From: Galerina marginata
Taxonomy: Eukaryota > Basidiomycota > Agaricomycetes > Agaricales > Galerinaceae
DNA: 64,000 nucleotides
Assembly (NCBI GenBank): GCA_023014335.1
Contig: JAECYW010000031.1
Location: 248,001 to 312,000 of the forward strand
Direction of reading: 5' to 3'
Part shown: positions 24,521 through 34,343 of the stretch, one piece after another
Layout of the letters: every line of letters starts with the position of its first letter
How positions within the stretch are numbered: position 1 is the first letter of the stretch
Made by a program: the position numbers and the translations under genes
Notes under the pieces: model-generated
What the model was told of the DNA's origin: nothing
Database searches by the model: none
What the model saw: only the letters and a program-made list of their open reading frames with translations

Positions 24521-25840
24521 TTAAACCTGATGGTTCACTTGAGGTTTGAGCTCGTTCAGAGGGAAGTCGCATTGCCCGTGGTTTTCCGCGCCAGTGGACT
24601 TGTTGATGTCGATATGTATGGTGTCTACCGTCCTTAGTTCCCTTGGAAATGTAGATAACCTGTTTTCATTTGGATGGAATTGACTGCGGAAATGAGGGCT
24701 GGATAAATCACTGCCGATGTGTCCTCCAATGAACGTCGTATTTGCGAATGTTGTTCCGTCCTGCGAGATGTAACCGAATTTGACTTTCCTGAACACAATG
24801 CAAGCGAGCAGATTAGTAACTGCGGCCACGGGTATACTGGTCATTCCACGGTAGATTGGAGGGAAACTTGAACCGATAACGACAATCAGAAGCAAGATAT
24901 TTCCAAAAAGTGCGATCCTACGGGCGGCGACTCAGAGCATGTCAAGTAGGAGAAGAAAGGTTACTTTACAGGTAATAATGCTGGCCACCGAGGAGAAGAG
25001 ACCGCGAAAGGTGGGGTATAGATCCACGTCCAACGAAAGCATTGAATCTTGCTTTGAATGTTTCTTCGCAAATGTTGAAGGTGAGAATCCTGTATGTAAT
25101 GGCGAAGAAAATGGCGCTATCATTGACAAGCAGAGTCCATGCAGAGGCCTCCGTGTACGATGGGACCTGTGTGAGGATACACTGCATAGTCGGTCCGATG
25201 TGTGCTTCTCTGAGGCCGATAGGAACCGTAAGGGCTGAAAAAGCCACGGATATCCAAAGAAAGAAAAAGATTCCTTGAATAAATTTATCGTGATGATAGA
25301 CCGCTCTCACTCGCATGAAGAAGAGAGATGCTGTCAAGGTCTGACTCGTAGTCCAGCTGATCCCAATAAGCAGTCCTAGAACCTTGCAATGTTCCGTGGG
25401 GAGAACTAAGAGTGCAGTTCAATATTCATTATCAGTTCTGGTACTCATACCCCTGCTCACCGAGAAAAAAGAAGCACGTAAGGACGTGACCCAGGGAGGA
25501 AAATCTGAGGAGTTAATTAGCATGCCATGTATGCAATATTTTGGGCGGTTATAAAACACCTTGAAAGGTAGTATATGATAGTAGGCAGGCGAATCTTATG
25601 TTTTGTCAACAACAAAATATCGTTGGGAAAATTTATCGCCAGATCCCACAAGTATATCTGTGTGTCACAGATGTATTAGCACCAGCTACAACACGATAAT
25701 AAAATAAGGCAATTTACGCCAACGGTCACCGCAGAGATGTAACGCGCCACTTCGAGTTGATTTGCAATTGTAGGGTCCAGAAAGGCTAGTGGAGTAAATG
25801 CGTTCGGGAGTTCAGGAGTCATTGAACTGATGGAAGACAT
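24521..25840 (-). CDS. Multi-pass membrane protein D2, paralogue of D1
   Basis: Five exons: 25840-25718, 25657-25560, 25504-25461, 25405-24970 and 24917-24521, giving 365 aa. Exons 1-4 have exactly the same lengths as those of D1 (123, 98, 44 and 436 bases). Exon 5 is 54 bases longer, adding 18 residues in the polar C-terminal tail. All splice sites and the frame are intact, so both copies look functional. Hydrophobic segments are conserved at YLWDLAIN, FFMRVRAVYHH and IQGIFFFLWIS. Flanking sequence is duplicated as well (24330-24520 and 25841-25990). A block of about 265 bases at 25990-26255 is present only on this side. Function is unknown. Confidence 0.85.
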
Positions 25841-28720
25841 CAGAGCAGCTGCAAAGTCGAAGGCATCGAAAAGTGCATTGTACTACTTATACCCCACAGT
25901 GTAGGTTTTCCACTGGCAATACCTAACTCGTCGTATCCAGAGGAGTATCAGCTTCAGCGTGCTCTGCCTTGATACGAAAAAAAAGAAGCCGCAAGTCCTC
26001 TGTTCGAATCAATGCTGGAAGCTCGTGATCATCTCGAGATCAGACAGAGGGAAGCAAGACATATGAATTCCGGTTGACCTCTGCGACGGCAAGAGTGCAC
26101 ACTGATGGGGGAGAAAGCCACGGTGGCAGCTTATGTACAAGTAGACCGCAGAATAAATCACCTGATAAACCAAATGCGACGGGCGGGTGTCCATCAGCAC
26201 ATATATATGCTCGCATAGCCACCGAATATTCCAACATCCTCATCACACCTTTCCCTTTTCCCAGCATCAGCCCGAGTTAGCCTGAAACAGCATCAGCAAA
26301 TCCTGATTTTGGACCGAACCATCCTATAGCGAAATAGATATTGACATACCAACGCATAGCAAACTAAATATCGACCTGTTGTGTAACCACTCTATACCTT
26401 TCATAATGCTCTTAAAATTTGGCCGTGGCAGGCCCAACAATTTGGCCGAATTTTTTTATTTTTTGGCTGTGCCCCCCAGATATATTGAGGGCTCCGTGAC
26501 GCGGCCTTGACACACTGCATGGATGCCTTTTGAATCTCGAAACCCGACATATCAAACTGGAATGGCGCCAATTGCTTGACACATTCATTGGAATCGGGAT
26601 CGGTTACTAGATACATAGCCCATTCGAGTTCGAGTTTCGTTGGGCATAGGTGAGCCCTAGGCCTGACGGTTGTCACACTTGTTGAATGCTCGCTTTCGCT
26701 TACCCTCTCTACAGATATAATTGACTTGGCCAGCATGGGCAGCCTGTAGCAACCTAGGCACGTTCTTTTGGCCATTTTCTCACTCTGGAGTCGAAGTTGA
26801 GCATCACAGCTTTCTTCGACGCGATGCATGGTTGATGCATGGGTAGAGACGCGTCTGCATCACGTGGATGATAAAGTGTCCGCTTTTGGCAATTTCAATT
26901 TTCGTGCCGCGTTCGAACTTCCGAGTCGGATGCGCTTGTTGTCTCCAGAATAAGACTCTCCTTGAGTCCCTCCAGTTTTCCTGCTATGTCTCTCGGTGCC
27001 CTGTCTTTATGCGAATGCGTACTTGGATCTTGACACAACGCATGCCGCCTTTCGAATGTCGAAACTCGCATACTCGAGTACTCGTAGAATGGGACAGGTG
27101 TCAAACCCTCACTGCCTTCATGGGATTGGTTGAGTTGACAAATCTTTGCTAGCCCGTTCGAGTTTCATCGGGCATAGGTGAGAGTTAGGACAAGCGTCGC
27201 GTGTATCATAGAGCACCCATTTATTTTGACTGTTTCTCCAGATCTCATTAACTTGGCCAGCAAGAACGCAGGTAATGGTTTGGTGATAGCAACCTAGGCA
27301 GGTATCTTCGCTCATTTTCTCTCTCTGGAAGTCGAAACTGAGCATCATACTTAGCTTTCTTCAGATGCAGCCAGCGTCAACGTGAAGCACATCACCTCTC
27401 CGTGGTTGTTTGATGCTCCTCCGCGCCCCTTCTTATGTTCGCTGGCCCGATCTCCTACTCCGAAGAACTCCAGTGACCATCATTCCTGTCTACAACCCCG
27501 AATTACATTGCATTACATGGCAGGATTTGAGCAGCTGAGGAGCCGAGCTCGTGCTCGTGGCCTTGTGACTTGATAGTGCTGGGCAGAAGCAGAAATAAGG
27601 CGGTTGTCACTGGTAAAAGCTTCAGCTCTCAGGCCTCAGGCTTAAGAATCCACATCGTCCAAAGCAACGAGTTAGATGCCCGTCTCCCAGCCTCTCCTCG
27701 ATGTTGACGTGTTGTCTTCCTGCGCATGGTTTGGAGTTGAGTCTTACGTTTGGCCTTTATGGAGATGACGATTAGGGAGCGAGGAGGACAAAAGGGCACG
27801 GGGTTGAGGGAGTCTGAACCTGTTCGGTATGTAAGTGTTGTTCTTTGGCTGGAAACAGAAATAAAAAGGCCACTCATTTCTACTCTCTTTAGCTGTTTCT
27901 GAGGTAGGAGAAGAAGTTGAAGTTGAATTGGGATTGCGGACGTGTTCCGCTTCCTTTTTCGTCTGCTCTTCATCCCTTCGCATACCTATGGGGCGGAGAT
28001 AATTGTTTTAAAGTGTGCCAGGTGCCTCGCGGGTGGCTACAAAATCGGAACGGAATGAATTCGAAATGAAACGCTGGTCCTCGAACTTGCTTTGACCTTC
28101 CTTCTTATTTTTATTTCTTGCTTCTACGAACTCCTTGGACTGGTACCCGCCCGAAATTCTCCAACGACCAAAACTAGCTCGCTAGGCTAAGCTATTTTTT
28201 CCGTCGGCCTTGAAACTTGAGTCTTGACGAATTTCATTCCGGCGTTTTCACCTGCCTTTGCCTAGGTCTTGCTCTCGCTGCACACTTCTCCTCCTTGGAC
28301 AACGACGACGCACCCGCATTAACGTTACCACCCCAGTTGACGGAAGAAATAGCAAAATGCTCTGAGTATTTGTGCCTTCCTTGAGTTACTGGTTTATTCG
28401 ATGAATTTGAATCTGAATCTACTATATTCTACACCTGACCCGTCTCTCAGTCGACCACCAGCTGCTCCGATGGGTGGTCAGAAGCAGAAAAGGAACGGCC
28501 TAATGAGAAACATATGGTAAGGCTTCTAACAATCATTCATCCTGGGAAGCTCGAATAAGGATTTTTCTAGAAGTGGTCAGAGATTAGGAATAATAATGAA
28601 GGATGAAACTTACAGGGTTCGGAGAGAACCGTCCAACTACGCCTAATAGCTTATAATAAATCGCAGACGAAAACTGGACGCGTAGGTCTGAAGACTCGAG
28701 TGTCTCGCAAAACCAAAACT
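25841..28720. repeat. Repeat family R, two adjacent copies, and unassigned DNA
   Basis: 26505-26830 and 26975-27390 are two diverged copies of a unit of roughly 400 bases, also present at 22395-22800. All keep a 'aggtgag..ttagga' stretch, then 'ttggccagca', then 'tagcaacctaggcA'-like sequence. 27600-28000 is Ser/Arg-rich in several frames without a domain. 28000-28720 shows nothing I can identify. Confidence 0.5.
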
Positions 28721-28733
28721 TGGAGGTCGATCA

Positions 28734-29247
28734 CTCATCGGACAATCTGGCCTGGTGATTGGACATTAGGTGTAAGTAAGTCAAAGAGAGAGGTATGAAG
28801 GAAAGACAGATGAAAATACCATCCGTGAGAAGAGAATTAACTGGATCTAGATGCATCTTGCCGCCACCGTTGTGAGTGCAGTTCAGCAATGCTCCTTCAT
28901 GAACGGAACACGTTGACATGTTACCGATAGAAGGCAGCTTAGCCGCATCCAGGACAGCAAGGGTGCCCACAACGCGAGTAGAGTGCTAAGGAGGAGGCTG
29001 TGAGTTAATCTGAATCGTCTTCAAAGGATACCGATTCATGCCAGTGGGATTCAGGACAGAGAAAGAATTCGCTACACGATGATGTGGCAAACAAAATGCT
29101 TCCAATATATAGGGTGGTCAAGCTGCAACCGATGACCGAAGTCCTTGAGAAAGCTAACGAGAGACAGGCACCGTCACTGTCCAAACACGAATAGCGATTT
29201 TGGAGCATCCAGTTCTGACGAAATGAATCTCGGCCGTACAGGAACAA
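28734..29247 (-). CDS. Possible gene fragment, unrecognised
   Basis: A minus-strand exon covers 29247-29032 and joins by a GT-AG intron (29031-28986), in phase, to an exon 28985-28820. A short last exon probably ends near 28734. The translation is not base-skewed and contains Cys-rich patches such as SSCSEFFLCPESHWH and GNMSTCSVHEGALLNC. No in-frame ATG opens the first exon, so a 5' exon is missing or the gene is broken. I do not recognise the family. It could also be chance. Confidence 0.3.
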
Positions 29248-29450
29248 ACGAACCTGCTGCCACTTAGTTACCTCAAGCTTCCAAATTTAGTACTCAGGCA
29301 CTTGCAGAAAGGTGGGAGCCTGGAGGTCCATCAGCGCCAAGGTCGTTTTCTGTGTATGGTAGCTTGTGGACGACTGACACGAGTGTCAATTCCTTCGCTC
29401 CTCCAGACATTCGCCGACGCCAGAAATATATCGAGTGTTCGAGAGCGTAA

Positions 29451-29458
29451 TATAAATA
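29451..29458 (+). promoter_or_regulatory. TATA-like element upstream of the cysteine-rich gene
   Basis: TATAAATA lies 287 bases upstream of the start at 29738. That is far for a TATA box unless the leader is long or spliced, so the assignment is weak. Confidence 0.25.
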
Positions 29459-29737
29459 CTCTTTATTGACCACTGAGAATCAGGTGTTGAATCGCTGTCA
29501 TAAATGTGTCTGTTGGCAGTCCGGAAGGCTTTCAAAGTGGGACTGGCGAAATTCTAAAATAGGTCGACACTTCCTTCCCTGGTAATTAATTGTAACCTCA
29601 TGGCCTAAATCTTTCACCGTTCACGCCGGATAAGTTGACATGAGAAGCCTTAAGCCGGGTACGTAGAGGACAGCAGGCAGCGAGATCGTTCAAAATACAG
29701 GCCCCAACAGTCAGTGCTCCTAAGACTAGCCCACAAC

Positions 29738-30277
29738 ATGCACATCTTTTACGTCGAAATCGTCTCAAGCATCCTGCTTTTGGGGATTTCATCTGCCGTG
29801 GGCTCATCCCTTGAATATTCTCCCAGAAATTTGGTCAAACGGTGCAGCGGCTCGGGGGGTACCTGTGCAACTACAGCGTGTTGTTCTGGCTTATTTTGCG
29901 TCGGAAGCATAGTCGTAAGCGATGAATTAATACACTTCCCTCGCATACTGACTTCAGCGAGCTTTTAGGCTACTTGTCAGAGCTGCGCAGCTTCAGGAAG
30001 TACTTGCGCGGATCGTCCTTGTTGTTCTGGCTTATTCTGCGCCGGAAATACAGTCGTAGGCGATGAATCGATATTTATTTCCTTCAAATACTGATCTCAG
30101 TGAGCTTTCAGGCTACTTGTCAAACCTGTGCAGCTGCGGGAAGTACTTGCGCAACTCGTCCCTGTTGTGCTGGATTAGTCTGTACCGGAAACACAGTCGT
30201 GAGCGATGAACTAAATTGTAATTCCCTTCCAAACTGATGCGACAATTTTTTAGGCCACTTGTCAATCTCACGTTTAA
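29738..30277 (+). CDS. Secreted triple-repeat cysteine-rich (knottin-like) protein
   Basis: Four exons: 29738-29914, 29969-30055, 30112-30198 and 30254-30277, giving 124 aa; all introns are phase 0. Residues 1-23 form a signal peptide, and a Kex2-type dibasic site ends the short propeptide at LVKR (32-35). The mature part is three tandem 27-residue units (36-62, 65-91, 94-120), each C-x6-C-x4-C-C-x4-C-x7-C, joined by QS or QT, with a four-residue tail. That spacing (C, C, CC, C, C) is the inhibitor-cystine-knot pattern, inferred here and not proven. Exons 2 and 3 are both 87 bases. Each supplies the sixth Cys of one unit and the first five of the next, so adding an exon adds a unit without breaking frame. 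The introns are also related (each starts gt-r-r-gcgatgaa). All 18 Cys lie after the dibasic site. A defensive, effector or inhibitor role is possible but unknown. Confidence 0.88.
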
Positions 30278-30475
30278 TTTCGGCCGTTTATTGTATGGAA
30301 GCACTTAGAACTGACGTGTAGAAATAATAAATGGCCAATTCATAGAGGATATGAGTAATAGAAAAAAAGACGGAAACCAAAGAGAACGTAGAGGGAAGGT
30401 ACATTCGAACACTATTTGTGGTATTGTACTTGTCTTGTAATGGCGAAATAAATAAGTTGAAATCGGTGCCCGATT

Positions 30476-31411
30476 TCAAGCAAGATTCCCAAACGCCAAG
30501 TGTGAATATGGCACAAGAGGAAGAAGGGAGGTTGGTTCTTTACGTACAGAAAGTACCTCACAGAGAAAGGCTGAAGAACTACGAGTGCGTCTTTGTTTCC
30601 AATAGGCAAAAACCATCTGCATGCAGTCGTAATATCAATGGTGGGCCCGCTATGTATTCGGTGATTTAGGGGATACTTACCAAATGTGGACGAGGACCCC
30701 GAGAGAATTGATCGGCTAAATAAAACGCTTGGGGTGGATGGAGGCCATGGACTCTGCCACGTTTGACCACCATGTCGTCCAACGCCCCTCGTACTTTGCT
30801 CGCCTTTTTGCTTGTCTTTAACGCACTAACACCAGCTCTAATGTCAAGAAGATGATTGAGAATGCTTGTCCTCTTTGGGAACGATTGTCGTTGAACGTTG
30901 AACGTCGAAAGGTAATGTCGTCGTTGGCTGGGAAGAGGCCGACAAATGTTTTGATACTGATCAATGTCTCTCCAGGCCACCTTGTTGCCCGTGTTCTCTG
31001 GGGCCAGCAGGCTGTTCTAGCTGCAGTCTGGATGCTTATACAAAGTTGAACGCATTCTGCCAAAACTTAAACCAACTGCCCCGCACGCAGCACAACACCT
31101 GCCGCCCCAAGGAATTTTTCGGGGGAGAGGATGCCTATTACCTCCACTCGTACCTTAGCTACCCCGACTCGGCCGTCATTCTTATCGCCTTCGCCGTTTA
31201 CTTGCCAGATTCGCCGGATAACGTCAAAGGGAAGATATGTTTCCTTCTTTACTTGTTGCTCCGCTTGCTCCTGCTCCGAATCTTTGTCGGTTGAATTCGC
31301 GGTGGCCGAGCGGGCTGGAGAGTCTTGTGCTTTATGATCAACGGTGCTGATGCTTTCTTGCTTGTAGCGGATCTCAGAAGTCGCGCATGTCTGCGCGGAG
31401 CTGCCTATCAT
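30476..31411 (-). CDS. Unrecognised three-exon gene
   Basis: Three exons: 31411-31073, 31016-30681 and 30616-30476. All junctions are phase 0 GT-AG (the second donor is a perfect GTAAGT), giving 271 aa. The N-terminal third is charged (Asp/Lys/Glu-rich). The middle contains basic stretches such as SKKASKVRGALDDMVVKRG. There is no signal peptide, membrane segment or known motif. A second open frame just upstream (31565-31374) also looks protein-like in another frame, so the real start may lie upstream or the gene may carry a frameshift. It could be a fragment of a mobile-element protein. Confidence 0.42.
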
Positions 31412-31499
31412 CTTCGTTGGCTGCAATAAGGTTGTCGGACGCGACCCCCGGGCGATTGAGGAGCTGAGAAAGATGAGCTAGGACCCCCAACGAGGTATG

Positions 31500-33960
31500 A
31501 CTTGCCCTTCTACAACCTCTCTTTCGTTCTTTGCTTTCGTTCTTGTTCGTTTTGTCGCGTGGCATGTGTTTCGGAGTTCTTGGTACTTATTTTCGCTTTT
31601 TTCATTATGCTGAGGCTGTTCCTATCATGGAGCAGCAAGTTCTTTTCTTATCATATTCTCCATCTGCAATCTTGGTCCACCATTGCATTGGTGTTTTGTT
31701 ATTTTCGGCTTCTGATCGTAATTTCCTTTCTTTGGTTACACTTTCATTTCGCGGTGGACGGAGAGTTATTTGACGCGGTGTCGCACGATATTGCCTTTCG
31801 TTCTACCCATCGGCAGTGAATATCTGCGCTTTGCTCCAGCAGAATTGTCGCCTATGATGGTGGACAGATGTTCATTTGATATTTTCTCTTGTCAATTCCT
31901 TTTGTCATCAGACACGACGGATGCTTGGGGCGCCGGCACTATAATATTTGATTCTTGCCTTGCGTGTGGATACGCATAGCTTTCAATGTTCTGCCTTGAA
32001 GTTTTATCTATTCGCTTTCTTCCTCCGACCCCCCAGTGACGAACCTTGGCGTCGATTGTTTACGGATTGTCCTTTGGGTTAATACCTTGCTTTCATATTT
32101 CATCGTCACATTTTATTTCCGACCCACCGGCAGCATACGTTTCGGAGTCGTTGCCGCCTAATTTGAATTCGGCCATCCTCCTCGAGGATTCGTTTCATAA
32201 TTTCGCGTCGTTTCTGCCCTTCAAGGTCTTCCGACCAATCAGTAGCATGTGTCTTGGAGCTGCAGCACGTCCTTCTAGAGTTCGTCATACCGACTCTTGA
32301 TGTTGCATGGGATTATATATTTTCTTTCCCCAGTTTGTTTTCGTCTTCCTCATTCACAGTCGATGATGTTCTTGTACCTTCTTTCTTCTGGTCCACCAGC
32401 AGCATAACTCTCCTTCACCGCTGCCTTGTGGTTTTCACCCGCGGTTGTCGACCTTATGTTCATGATAGACATAGCCTTTCGTTTCGTCCTCCACCTTTCG
32501 CCATTTTTTTCTTTGTGCTATCGATCGGCAGCGTACGCCTTGCCACCGTTGGCTCCCACCTTTCTTCGACGCACCGTTGTTCCTGTCCTCAGGTGGAAGT
32601 TGGAGATCGGCTGCGTTTCTTTAGGTGGTTGCTTGGCGCTTTTTTATTTTTTTTTGTTGCAACGTTCTTTCCTTGATCCTCCTTCTAGTTCTCTTTTTTT
32701 GTGTACATCCACCTGCAGCGTTCATCCCAACGTCCCAACATCGTTACTTCGTGATCTTTGCCTTCTACTTATGGTTTTCCATAATGCGTTGGAGTTCTTT
32801 TTCATATCATGGCCTCCATTGTAGTCTTTTGCCCTCTTCCCGTCGTCGGCGTGTATCTGGCCGCTGCTGCTGGCTGCCCGTCCTCAGTTCGTTGTTCTCG
32901 TCCACTCACGGTTCAGTTGTGGGAATTCTTTGTCATGGCTTTCGTGCATTTCTATTCTCTTTCTCTAGATTAGACCTTTTTTCTTCGTTTCGACCTTGTA
33001 GTAGTGAGCTCTGGGCCGAGCTGCCCGAGCCTGATTAGATTTGGATAACTCGATTCATTAGAGGCTGTGCACGGTTTGTGTGCCAGCGCATTTTCCTTTG
33101 CAGAATCCAATCCTTCGATAGCGTTTCCCGAGCTTCGCCAGCCTCGGACTACTAGTATCAGGCCTACCCCAACGTCCGATTTTCTTTCTGTCGTTTGGGA
33201 TCTTGTGATTTTTGTCCTCTGGTTTATAGCCAAATGTTCATTTTCTGTTCTATCCGCTATTCCGAGTCTTTCTTGGGTGTATTGACCCGCCGACTGTGTA
33301 CCTTGGCATTTCCGTGGCGGTGGACTGGATCTACTGGGTTTCTTTTCTTTCGCCTTTCTTGCCATGACTTCGGACCTATGGGCAACTTCATGCCTTTTTT
33401 GTTTCGCCTTCCTTACCTATCCTCCTCCTGTCATCACCTTCCTCGGTCTGTCATTCCCGCTCATTGCTCATAACTTGCTCCATTCGATTTCTTCACAGGG
33501 AAGCCAGTCCAGGATCGGTACTTCTAGAGCTCGGCGAAGTAGGAGAACCACGTGCCCGAGGTCTTGCAGCATGCCACCCACACCGCGCTCTCAGCAGGAA
33601 CAAGGCGAAGAAGTCGCACCATCGCCTCATTTTTTTGGGCTGTTCCTGTGCGTTGGCTGCCGACTGGTTTGCCCGAGTTGCCTTTCCTGTTTCGATATCG
33701 GGCTATATTCCACTCTGCGACCTCGTGCCTGTGTACTTCTGCCTATGACTCCCCCGTCCGTCCGTCCCTTGTCCTCATCAGTTGGTTTGTACTATGTGTT
33801 TTACATAGCATACCTATACCTTTCGATCTCTCTATCATTTTTCTTTCTTAGTCTCTGCTTTATATTTTTCTTGACTTGTCAGGTATTCACCCTACCTACT
33901 CGAGTACACTGTGCCATCTGGCTTTTCAGTTTAACCTAGTGCGCCGATTGATCTAGGGCG
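31500..33960 (+). other. Pyrimidine-rich, degenerate-repeat block without a gene
   Basis: The plus strand is rich in C and T for over 2 kb. Variants of 'ccacc-gcagc-rta' recur loosely at about 31800, 32110, 32385, 32515 and 32705, and 'cgtttcggagt' occurs near 31567 and 32128. Long hydrophobic plus-strand frames here follow from base composition and show no domain. A solo LTR sits at its right part. Confidence 0.35.
32997..33171 (+). repeat. Diverged solo LTR related to the 55960-57937 element
   Basis: It starts TGTAGTAGTG and ends CTACCCCA. Along its length it shares segments with the 217-bp LTR: GAGC-GCCCGAGCCT near the start, then GGCTGTGCACGG, TGTGTGCCAGCGC and GAGCTTCGCCAG. It is 175 bp with many changes and deletions. 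No clear target duplication remains and no internal element sequence adjoins it, so it is an old solo LTR. Confidence 0.65.
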
Positions 33961-34343
33961 TACCTTAGTCGGCAAAGGCGGTGTTCATTTATCCGCTATC
34001 TCTCAATAGCTTTTACCGAATCGGGTTCAGGCTTTCACTAGGTACCTGTTGGCGATGCGTCGGATCGACGTGGAGTGTTATTTTATTCTGAGCACAAGGT
34101 ACATCAAATGTGTATAGACAGTTTTTTCACTCCTTCTGAAGGTCCCTGAATCTTGGAAGTAGTTCGACACAACCCTATTGTGTCTTGACCTAAGCTATTG
34201 ACGATCTAAGTCATAAATACTCTACAAAAATAATGGTAACCTGTCAATCAGTGAAGAAGGCCCAACTCTGTTGTCGCTACTTATAAGAAGTTGTCTGTTG
34301 GAGAACTCTTCTGCTTGTCTCTGCGAACGAATAGAATACCTTC
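33961..34343. other. Intergenic, nothing identified
   Basis: Short AT-rich spacer. It probably includes the 3' untranslated region of the minus-strand gene that ends at 34344. Confidence 0.35.

Noticed and set aside
29738..30277. Reading the cysteine-rich gene as a dikaritin (UstYa-type) RiPP precursor
   Set aside because: There is only one dibasic site, at the propeptide end, and none between repeats. The repeats are cysteine-rich knottin-type units, not short Tyr-containing cores.
31296..31320. Sequence resembling the 5' part of a tRNA-Ser (cgcggtggccgagcgg)
   Set aside because: No anticodon arm, T-arm or 3' acceptor complement follows, and the stretch lies inside a protein-like minus-strand exon.
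32254..32830. Overlapping long hydrophobic plus-strand ORFs as membrane proteins
   Set aside because: They overlap in several frames within pyrimidine-skewed DNA and show no conserved motif; the hydrophobicity follows from the base bias.
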